A stretch of 64,000 nucleotides of DNA from JAPPHY01 sp034423135. Its GTDB lineage: Bacteria; Chloroflexota; Dehalococcoidia; Lucifugimonadales; UBA2985. A model generated the notes under the pieces. That model did no database searches, was not told where the DNA came from, and saw only the letters and a program-made list of their open reading frames with translations. This document shows positions 18,057 to 27,600 of the stretch, in pieces (position 1 is the first letter of the stretch; every line of letters starts with the position of its first letter). The DNA lies in contig DAOUJC010000021.1 in the NCBI GenBank assembly GCA_034423135.1, positions 62,001-126,000 on the forward strand. Direction: 5' to 3'. The translations under genes were made by a program, and so were the position numbers.

Positions 18057-18707
18057 ATGGACAACGCCGCGAGAGTCGAGGCAGCCCGCAAGGTACGAGG
18101 GCTGTACGTCATAGTGGACGCCCAGGCGGCCGGCGAAAGGGACCTGGTCGATCTCACGGAGTCGATCCTACGGGGCGGCGCTCGCGTTATCCAGCTTCGT
18201 GACAAGCTGCACGACAAGGGCGACGTTCTGCCCGTGGCCCGCCGCATCCGAGACCTGTGCGATCGCCACGACGCCGTATTCATCATGAACGACCACACCG
18301 ACCTGGCTGTCGCCTGCGACGCCCACGGCCTCCACCTGGGCCAGCACGACCTGCCAGTCGCAGAGGCCAGGGCCATTCTGAAGCCCTACCAGATCATCGG
18401 CACGTCCAACGCCCTGGTGGAGGAGGCTGCGGAGTCTGAGAGCCAGGGCGTGGACTACCTGGCTGTGGGCGCCATGTTCCCCACCGACACGAAGGAGCGC
18501 ACGAGGCCCGCCGGGCTGAGCACGCTGTCCGCGGTGAGAGCGACGACGAACATGCCTCTGGTGGCGATAGGCGGCATCAACCTGGACAACATATCGCAGG
18601 TGGCGCGCGCGGGCGCCGACGCGGCCTGCGTCATCTCCGCCGTGGTGGGCGCGCCGGACCCGGAAGCCGCAGCGCGACAACTCATCGCGGCGATGCAGGC
18701 GGGGTAG
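18057..18707 (+). CDS. thiE: Thiamine-phosphate synthase
   Basis: ThiE joins HMP-pyrophosphate and thiazole phosphate to make thiamine phosphate. The 216-residue TIM-barrel protein carries RGLYVIVDAQ, VIQLRDK, the MNDHTDLAVACDAHGLHLGQ segment that binds the pyrophosphate and Mg, and VAIGGINLDN. Length fits the family. ThiL, the next pathway step, is encoded at 54580-55572. The stop lies 22 bases from the convergent methylase gene. Confidence 0.95.
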   Translation: MDNAARVEAARKVRGLYVIVDAQAAGERDLVDLTESILRGGARVIQLRDKLHDKGDVLPVARRIRDLCDRHDAVFIMNDHTDLAVACDAHGLHLGQHDLPVAEARAILKPYQIIGTSNALVEEAAESESQGVDYLAVGAMFPTDTKERTRPAGLSTLSAVRATTNMPLVAIGGINLDNISQVARAGADAACVISAVVGAPDPEAAARQLIAAMQAG

Positions 18708-18729
18708 CGGCGCTCACCGTCTGAGGCCC

Positions 18730-21483
18730 TCAGCTTCCGTACGGCCGGTCAGTCACCGACGGCTCTCGCGAAAGCTCTCGACGTATGTTGGCAACCCATT
18801 CAGGGTCAAGACCCAGCGCCTGCGTCACCGCCTCATCAATCTGTATGCGCACCGGATCCTCATGCATACGCGGAAATGGCAGCAACGTATCGTTGCCCAG
18901 CCAGTCAAACCAACTATCTAGCAAATCGATTTGCTCAGTGCCAAGGGCGGAGAAGTTTGGCACAGGCAGCGACCGCAGGGTGTCCAGCGAGAACGACGGA
19001 TAGGATGGCACGCGGTTGCCTCTGCCACCCAAAAGCGTTAGCAGTCCAGGTGTCGAATTGAGATAGAGGCATATCGCCCGAGCAGTGTCCTGATCGAACG
19101 GGCGGCAGGGCATCCAGATTGAGCCTACGACCCGTTCAGGAAGCATCACTGAGGCCACTCGGCTTACGTTTAGCCTCAACCGCTGTGGTAGAACTAGGTC
19201 GCTGCGCTGCTCCCAATAGGTTTCTGCAATCCGGCGTTCGCGGTCGGCAGCTTTTGGCTCAATATAGACGTCCGGCTCAGCCCGCATGGAGCGGGTAATG
19301 TCAGACTTGTGGTACCAAAGGGCACGGCGGCCAGATGGCGTGGGCATCTCGGAGTGCACATATGCGTCCCTTATGCGCTGCCCGGCCGGGCCTATCTCGG
19401 CCAGACCGCTCAATTGAACGGTTGGAACGGATGCGGAATCTGTTTCGTTCAACTTTCGGTAGGATTCCACCAGGAAGGGGGAAAGGAAATTTACTGCATT
19501 CCAATCGCCCCGAGCTATACGCTCGGATTCCACATGCTGCACAGTGAAGTTGGCCGGGAGCAACTCACGTTGCTCAATTCTTGACGCTGTGTTCAGGGCT
19601 TCAACAGCCGTTGCCGGATTCCGAGCAAGATTCACAAACCGCGTCGGTGGCTTTGGTCCGTCACCGTTCCAGCGGCGGCACACCAGCAGTATCTCTCCAA
19701 TGCTCGTATTCTCCGAGAAGAAGATGCGGGTGGGATCGTGGGAGCTTACGATGGTGTCCACGTGAAACTTGTCGGCAAGGTACTTGCGCGTCTCGCCAGC
19801 GGCAGGATTGGTGGCCATTACGGTAGGAAGCACAACAGCCAGCTTGCCTTCGCGTGAGTGCAGCATTTTGTCTGCAAGCACCAAGAATGCGTTGGCCGAA
19901 CCAGAGAGTCTAGCGGCCGCCCGGGTAGGGTCAACAGGCCTGCCCAGTTTCTCATACCAAGGCGCGCTCACGTCGTCGCCCAATACCTCCTTCTCCCGCT
20001 CCTTGATGAGGAGCTCATCAGCGCGGCTGAACTGGTCGTGTCGGAGGCTATCTCGAGTGAACGGAGGATTCATGATCACTAGATCCATTGGCGGCGGAGG
20101 TTCCGTGGTGCCTTCTCCGCTCTCTACCTGCTGAACTGCGGAGGGCCAGCCGGTGAGCCTTGGGCGACCGTCCAGAAAGTCCAAAGAGCCGAGGTACGCA
20201 ACACCATCTTCCACACCCAGCAGCGCACGGAAAATGTGCATCCGGCTGAATCTGGTGGTTGGAGAGAGCATAGCCAGGGTGCTGGCCGCCATGTGAGTAG
20301 CACTCAGGTTGATGTCATAGCCCCAGAGCACATCTTCAACAATGTGCAGGCTCAGGGCCTCTTCGTCTTCGGGATCGCCTTGCCCGGCGGCGTTGCGCAG
20401 GTCGCGGATGCGTTCGGCGGCAGCCATGAGAAGCGTCCCAGTGCCGCAGGCGGGGTCGCAAATGCGGAGAGATGCAATGAAGTTGGGGTCGGACCAGTCC
20501 CCGTCCTGTTCACGCACGGCCAGGGTTGCCAGCAGCACGGCAGCGGCAGTCGAGGTGTAGAAGGAGCCGTCATAGCGGGCGGTGTCCAGAACCCTGTGAA
20601 AGATCCTACCCAGCAGATCGTGCCGCAAACCGGACACCCGCTCCGAGACGCGGGCTACAACCTCCCCGAGGCTCCTCAGGGCCTGGCTGGTGTCCGGGTC
20701 TATTGACAGCGCCGTAAGAGCTATCCGTCCTGTCTCGAAGACCGGTTTGTAGTCCACGGCAAGGATGCCGCGCCACGCCTCCCGAAAGGCGCTGATAGCG
20801 CCATCCCGCTCCGCGCAGACCGTGGGGCTAGCCGGAGGCCACTCTCCGTCATAGCTGTCCGGCCGTTCAATCTGTAGCAGGTGTTGCTGAATCCGGTGGT
20901 GGAATAGCATAGCGGTAGCCACAACCAGCATCCCGCGCTTGGCAGCCACAAGGTACCGGTCGTTGTGCTCCCCGTCCTGATCTCTGGTTGCGGGAAGGTC
21001 CAGGGCCTGCGCAAGGGCTTGGCGTACCGGCGTCTTCAGCCTCTGCACTGCCGCGTCCAGGCCGTCGGACAGCCATTGGGCCGCGATGTCCGCGCCGCTC
21101 AGGGAACTAGGCGCCTGCAGCACGGCCTGTGTCAGCTGCGTCAGGCTACCCTCCGACCACTCCGCCGTCGGCTCGCCGGGCTTGGTGCGGAGCGTCCATG
21201 TGAGAGTGGCCTCGGCAAGGCTGTCCTCAGTTATTCCGGTGGGATAGCAGACTGCAAACACCGCCGTTGTCAGTCCTTGACGGAGACGGGCGTCGGCATC
21301 CTTGATGGCCTGTGCCTTGCGGTGGAATCCGGTTTCTGCCTCCAAGACAACGCTTAGACCGTCCACATCCGCAACCACGTCCATACGCTTGCGCCCGCCG
21401 CGTTGCTCGAAATCAGCAGGCACGCCGCGCTCGGTGAGGAGGTTGGCCAGGGCGCGATTCTGGAATTCCTCTTGCTTGTTCAT
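18730..21483 (-). CDS. N6-adenine DNA methylase, possible type IIG-like restriction enzyme
   Basis: The 917-residue protein has a class I adenine methylase core: SAM motif I DPACGTGTLLMAA near residues 344-356 and catalytic NPPF near 472. A C-terminal third (WYHKSDITRSMRAEPDVYIEPK, LNSTPGLLTLLGGRGNRV) looks like the target-recognition region of Eco57I/BREX-type methylases. The N-terminus has RKRMDVVADVDGLSVVLEAE with D35 and ExE at about 48-50, resembling a PD-(D/E)xK nuclease core (BamHI uses D...ExE). If real, methylation and cleavage sit on one chain. No specificity, helicase or other restriction gene is adjacent. ATG 21483 is preferred to TTG 21486; neither has a good ribosome binding site. 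Confidence 0.85.
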   Translation of the reverse strand: MNKQEEFQNRALANLLTERGVPADFEQRGGRKRMDVVADVDGLSVVLEAETGFHRKAQAIKDADARLRQGLTTAVFAVCYPTGITEDSLAEATLTWTLRTKPGEPTAEWSEGSLTQLTQAVLQAPSSLSGADIAAQWLSDGLDAAVQRLKTPVRQALAQALDLPATRDQDGEHNDRYLVAAKRGMLVVATAMLFHHRIQQHLLQIERPDSYDGEWPPASPTVCAERDGAISAFREAWRGILAVDYKPVFETGRIALTALSIDPDTSQALRSLGEVVARVSERVSGLRHDLLGRIFHRVLDTARYDGSFYTSTAAAVLLATLAVREQDGDWSDPNFIASLRICDPACGTGTLLMAAAERIRDLRNAAGQGDPEDEEALSLHIVEDVLWGYDINLSATHMAASTLAMLSPTTRFSRMHIFRALLGVEDGVAYLGSLDFLDGRPRLTGWPSAVQQVESGEGTTEPPPPMDLVIMNPPFTRDSLRHDQFSRADELLIKEREKEVLGDDVSAPWYEKLGRPVDPTRAAARLSGSANAFLVLADKMLHSREGKLAVVLPTVMATNPAAGETRKYLADKFHVDTIVSSHDPTRIFFSENTSIGEILLVCRRWNGDGPKPPTRFVNLARNPATAVEALNTASRIEQRELLPANFTVQHVESERIARGDWNAVNFLSPFLVESYRKLNETDSASVPTVQLSGLAEIGPAGQRIRDAYVHSEMPTPSGRRALWYHKSDITRSMRAEPDVYIEPKAADRERRIAETYWEQRSDLVLPQRLRLNVSRVASVMLPERVVGSIWMPCRPFDQDTARAICLYLNSTPGLLTLLGGRGNRVPSYPSFSLDTLRSLPVPNFSALGTEQIDLLDSWFDWLGNDTLLPFPRMHEDPVRIQIDEAVTQALGLDPEWVANIRRELSREPSVTDRPYGS

Positions 21484-21539
21484 CAAATTCGAACGGCGTT
21501 GGCGCTGAACGCTACGCCCATCATATCGGCGCTTGCCCG

Positions 21540-21548
21540 ATTATAGCA
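21540..21548 (-). promoter_or_regulatory. Extended -10 promoter of the methylase gene
   Basis: On the minus strand TGC immediately precedes TATAAT, an extended -10. No good -35 is visible. The start would lie about 45-50 bases upstream of the methylase ATG in an AT-rich stretch. Confidence 0.5.
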
Positions 21549-21602
21549 CAAATAATCCATATGCCTTTCTCACGCAACCCTGTTTCCATATGGGTTTAGA
21601 AT

Positions 21603-24600
21603 TCATGCCTCTTCCCTTTTACGCCCTGAACCACTCAGAAACGCTAGCCCCCCGGTCGCTGCCGTGACGCCTGCGAGCACGGTGGTCACAATCCAACCCA
21701 TCCGTTCCGACCCTTGATCGTCATCTATGGGCGCAGTGGCAGCCGTGGACGTCGGTTCCTCGATTTCCACGGTCGGTGTGGGAACAGGCGGAGGCTGCAT
21801 CGAGAACGACGGTGACTCCGGCGTCGTGGCGGTTTGAGGCGCAGACTCGGTCGGCTGCGGTTGGCCCGCCGGTCGAGGCGTACCCGGCACCGGCGCAGGA
21901 GTCCAGGACTGCGATTGCTGAGTCGTTGGCACGGGGGTGTGAGTTGCCGTGGACGGCGGCGGCGATGTTGGCGATGAATCGTCCGACAGCCGGGTTGCTG
22001 CCGCCGTTGGCTCAGGGGTAGGCGCTGCAACGGGCGGTGGGGCCGCCGCCGGCTCAGGTGTAGGCGCAGCGGTGGGTGATGGAGTGACCGCCGACACAGG
22101 AGTAGGCGCGGCGGTGGGCGATGGAGCATCAGTTAGCTCAGGAATTGGCGCGGCGGTGGGCGATGGAAGCACCGTAGGCTCAGGTGCAGGCGCGGCCGTG
22201 GGCGTCGGAACCGCCGCTGGCTCAGGCAGCACGGTTATTAGGAACGTCAAGCCGGCTCGACGCCCCTCGCCGTCTGCAACGCTGAGTGTGTATCGTGTGG
22301 GGCTTACGGCGCCGACCGGAGCCCCTGATATGGTGAGCGCGCCATCGTCGAACCGCAGACCGTCAGGCAGAGCGGGAATCAGTTCGTAGCTGAGGAGGCC
22401 CTGCCCACCGGTGGCGCCGGGCAACTGGACCAAACCCACGTCTTGGCCCGCGATAAAGGCCTTGTCCGAGACAACTGCTTCGCCAAAGCTCAGCGCGCTT
22501 CCACCATCGGACTCGCCGGCAACCTCCGGCGTGGGTTCCGCAGCACTGCGCTGGCTCTCCGGCGTAGCTTCCAAGGCTGGCTGGCTGGAAGCAAGGTCGT
22601 TATCGCTGACGATGACCTGCGCGGTCGATCTCGCGCCAACCGTGTACAGGGGCTGCTGGCGAATGGTTGCGCTGATGCGGCCCTGCGGCTCATCAATGCT
22701 GTCGTCGATGGTAGCGAGCACGAGTATGGACGAGGAATCTCCAGGCAGGATGAACACGTCGCGCTGACCGTCGGCGACGCCGAAGGCGGATCCACCCGCC
22801 ACGTCCATGACGATTGCGATGGGTCTGTCAGGCGAAGGCGCGGCCTCGATGCGGAAACTGGCCACCTGACCCTCCTCCACCGACGCGATCTCGGCCTCGA
22901 TCGTGATCACGGGCACGACAGGCTCCTCCTCGGGCGCTGGACCCACAACGCGAACGCTCACCGAGTCCGGCTCGGACTCTGCACCCTCAACATCAGTCAC
23001 AACTAGCGTGAACACAAGCTCCACGTCCGTGGAGAGATTCGCGGGCGCCACGAAGGTCGGAGCCACAGTCTCCGCGCCCGTAATCTCCACACTCGGCTCT
23101 CCCGTCTGACTCCAGGCGTATCTCAGCGGCTCTCCCTCCGGGTCATGGCTTCCCGAGCCGTCCAGAGTGACGACGCCCAAGGCGGGAACCGTCTGGTCCT
23201 CACCTGCGCTGGCCGTAGGGGCGTCGTTGACCTCTGCGACGTGCAGCGTGAAGCGTACTTCGGCGGAGGCCTGCGGGTCGCCGTCGTCGGTGGCGGTGAC
23301 CACGATGGTGAGCACGTCGGGGGTGTCAGTTTCGCGCGGGGTGCCGGCCAAGACCCGGCTCGACGACTCAAACGCGAGCCACCCCGGCAGGCCCGCTACT
23401 GTGCCCTCGGGTGAGACCACGCCTGCCGCGTATTCGAGCAGGTCCTCGTCCGGGTCTGTAAATGGCGGCACGGTAAAGGTGAAGGGCAGGTCTTCGGTCG
23501 CCTCCTGGAGCGGAATCTGTGGCGGTACGGGAGGCCGGTTCGCGGCTAATTCCACTGTCAAAGTGAACGAGGCCCGCGTGGTATGCAGCTCATCGGACAC
23601 CGAGACCACGATCACGTGCTCTGCCACGTCTGCCCCCAGCGGCGTCCCGCTGAAGGTCCTGGTGATCTCATCGAATCGCAGCCACCTGGGCAGTGGATTG
23701 AATCCCGGACCCCGAGCCGCCGCGTACGCCAGCGTCCGGCTGTCTGAGTCGAAGGCCGCCGGCACGGAATAGGAGAATGCCTCACCGACGAAAGCCGTGC
23801 GGTCTTCCACAAGCGGCGCTTCCGGCGGATCGTTGACAGCTGCGACCGTGAGCGTGAACGTGGACGTCACCGACTCCGCCGGCTCGCTATCATCCGTTGC
23901 AGTCACGACAATCGTGAGCGTGGCCGGTGTGTCAGCCTCGCGGGGCGTGCCGCTGAATGTGCGCGTTGTGGCATTGAAGCTCAGCCAAGCCGGAAGGGCG
24001 CCACCGCCGCCAAGCGCCGTCGTGTAGGTGACACCGTCGTTCTCCGGATCGGTTACCGCAGCGAAGCGGTAGCTGAAACCTTCGTCCTCGATGGCGGTCT
24101 GGTCTGAGACTGAGGGTGCAGACGGCGGGTCGTTGACGGGCGTGACGGTGATGGCGACGGTTGCCGTGTCCGTGGCCGCTCCGTCGCTCACGGTGTACGT
24201 GAAGCTGCCCAACGTGCTCTCGGCGCCACCGTGGCGGTACGTAACCGAGGCGGCGTCCTCAGCAAGTGTGGCCGTGCCGTAGACGGCATAGCCGACGCTT
24301 GTGATAACAAGCGTCTGATCGTCTGGGTCAGAGTCGTTGGCGAGCAGGTAGCTGCTGGCGATAGTCAAGGCGTGACCCTCGGCAACGATTGCCGTGTCGT
24401 CGACGGCTTGAGGCGCACCGTTAGACTCGCTCACCGTCAGCGTGAAGCTGGCCGAAGACGCCAGCCGCGGAGCGCCGTCGTCGGTGGCTGTGATACGGAT
24501 GGTGAGCTCAGCCGGGGCGTCGTCCTCTCCCGGCGTGCCGCTCAGCGTGAGATTCGCGGCGTCGAACGACAGCCACGAAGGCAGCTCCTCGTTCTCGCCG

Positions 24601-27600
24601 ATGGAGGCCGCGTATGTGACGTCGCCGCCCTCCGGGTCGGTCACGGCGGCGAAGGTGTAGCTGAATGGACGCGATACTACTGCGTCCTGGTCCGTGAGCG
24701 ACGGCGTCGAAGGAGCGTCATTCACCTCAGCGACCGTCAGTGTAAACGTCGCGAACGACGACAGCGGCGGGGTAGCGTCGTCAGTCGCAGTGATGCGTAT
24801 GGTGTGGGACGCCGGCGTGTCTGCCTCCAACGGCATGCCGCTCAGTGTCCGGCTCGTGGCGTTGAAGCTCAGCCATCCCGGCAGCGAACCGCCCCCGTCA
24901 AGTGCAGCAGCGCAGGTGAGCGCGTTCTCATCCGGGTCGGTGAACACCGGAAGTTCATAGGTGAAAGACCTGTCCTCCGTGGCGGATTGAGGCGAGAGAG
25001 CAGGCGCGGACGGGGGCCGGTTCGGAGGCAGCGCCACCGTCAGCGTGAACTCGTCCTTCTTGGTTGCCGCCTCTCCGTCGGAAACCGTCACCTGGATCTC
25101 GTATTCGCCCCGGTGGGTCTTCCGAGGAGTTCCACTGAACGTGCGCGTGTCCTCATCGAAGCTCAACCAGTCCGGCAACGGATTCGATCCCGTGCCCAGG
25201 AATGCAGCATACGTAAGGGCATCCCCGTCAGGATCGGTCACGGCCGGCACCTGGTAGCTGAAGGAGGCGCCCGCAGTAGCAGTTTGGTCCTTGAGCGTCA
25301 ACGCACCAGGTGCATCGTTTACGGGCGTCACTGTGACGTTCACCGTTCCGGTTGCCGTGGCCGTCCCATCGCTCACGGTGTACGTGAAGCTGCCGGACGT
25401 TGTCTCGCTGCCGTCGTGCGTGTACGTCACCTCGCTCTTGTCCTCAGACAGTGCGACCGCGCCGTTGACCGCGCCGCCCACCGCAGTGACGCTCAGTGTG
25501 CCGGCCTCAGGGTCGCTGTCGTTGGCAAGCAGCGTTGTGACGGCAATGTCCACCTCACCGCCTTCTGCAACCGTGGCCGTGTCATTTACCACCACGGGGC
25601 CGTCATTGGCAGGCGTCACAGTTACTTTCACCGTCCCAGTGGCGGTGTCTGTCCCATCGCTCACGGTGTACGTGAAGCTCCCAGACGTCGTCTCCGATCC
25701 GTCGTGCGTGTACGTCACCTCGCTCTTGTCCTCGGACAGCGCGACCGTGCCGTTTACGGCGCTACCCACCGCAGTGACGCTCAGTGTGCCGGCCTCAGGA
25801 TCGCTGTCGTTGGCCAGCAGCGTTGTGGCCGCGATGTCCACCTCGCCGCCCTCTGTAACCGTGGCCGTGTCATCGACCACCACGGGGCCGTCATTGGCAG
25901 GCGTCACAGTGATCTTCACCGTTCCAGTGGCCGTGTCAGTGCCATCGCTCACGGTGTACGTGAAGCTCCCTGTAGTCGTCTCCGATCCGTCGTGCGTATA
26001 CGTCACCTTGCTCTTGTCTTCCGAGAGCGCAACTGTGCCGTTGACAGCGCCGCCCACCGCAGTCACGCTGAGTGTGCCGGCCTCAGGATCGCTGTCGTTG
26101 GCGAGCAGTGTTGTGACTACGATGTCCACTTCACCGCCTTCTACAACCGTGGCCGTGTCGTCTACTACCACGGGGCCGTCATTGGCAGGCGTAACCGTGA
26201 CGTTCACCGTCCCGGTAGCCGTGTCTGTCCCGTCACTCACCGTGTACGTGAAGCTCCCCGTCGTCGTCTCTGATCCATCATGTGTGTACGTCACCTCGCT
26301 CTTGTCCTCGGACAACGCGACCGTCCCGTTGACCGCGTCGCCCACGGCAGTGACGCTGAGAGTGCTGTCCTCCGGGTCGCTGTCGTTGGCCAGCAGCGTC
26401 GTGACGGCGATATCCACCTCGCCGCCTTCCGCAACAGTGGCTGTGTCGTTCGCGGGTACAGGCGCGTCGTTGACCTCCACCACGGTGAGCGTGAACGTCG
26501 CAGACGCCGATCGCGATGGGCTGCCGTCGTCCGTCGCGGTCACCCGAATGGTGTGCACTGCCGGAGTGTCAGCCTCCAGCGGCGTGCCGCTAAACTTCCG
26601 GCCCTTCGCGTCGAAACTCAACCATCCCGGCAGTGTCCCACCATCGCTCAGCGACGCATCGTATGTCACCTTGTCGTCTTCGGGATCGTCGAACTCCTGC
26701 ACCACGTAGCTGAACGCCTGGTCCTCCGTTGCCGTCTGCGCCACCAAGGTTGCTGACCTCGGCGACTGGTTCGACGGAAGCTCCACCGTCAGCGTGAACT
26801 TCGCCCTCTTGAATGCCGCGCTCGAGTCGGTCACAGTCACCTGGATCTCGTGTTCTCCAACATGAGCGTTGCGTGGCGTACCACTCAACGTACGCGTATC
26901 CTCATCGAAGCTCAGCCAGTCCGGCAGCGGATCCGATCGCGGGCCCAAGCGCGCAGCGTACGTGAGAGTATCCCCATCAGGATCGGTAACAGCCGGCACC
27001 TGGTAGCTGAAGGAAGCGCCCACAGTTGCAGTCTGGTCCTTGAGCTTCAGCGCACCTGGTGGATCGTTCACGGGCGTCACCGTGACGTTCACCGTTCCAG
27101 TGGCCGTGGCCGCGCCGTCGCTCACCGTGTACGTGAAGCTGCCTCTCGTCGTCTCGCTGCCGTCGTGCGTGTACGTTACCTCGCTCTTGTCCTCGGACAG
27201 CGCGACCGTGCCGTTGACCGCGCCGCCCACCGCAGTGACGCTCAGTGTGCCGGCCTCAGGATCGCTGTCGTTGGCCAGCAGCGCTGTGACGGCGATGTCC
27301 ACCTCACCGCCCTCTGCAACCGTGGCAGTGTCGTTCGCGGGTACAGGCGCGTCGTTGACCTCCACCACGGTGAGCGTGAACGTCGCAGACGTCGATCGCG
27401 ACGGGCTGCCGTCATCCGTCGCGGTCACGCGAATGGTGTGCACTGCCGGAGTGTCGGCCTCCAGCGGCGTACCGCTAAACTTCCGGCCCTTCGCATCGAA
27501 ACTCAACCATCCCGGCAGTGCCCCACTATCGCTCAGCGCCGCTTCATACGTCACCTTGTCATCTTCGGGATCGTCGAACTCCTGCACCACGTAGCTGAAC

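Noticed and set aside
24231..26709. Long plus-strand open frames (680 and 472 codons) opposite the giant gene
   Set aside because: They arise from the repetitive, GC-rich minus-strand coding sequence. Their translations are Val/Ser or Arg-rich, with no ribosome site or recognisable domain.
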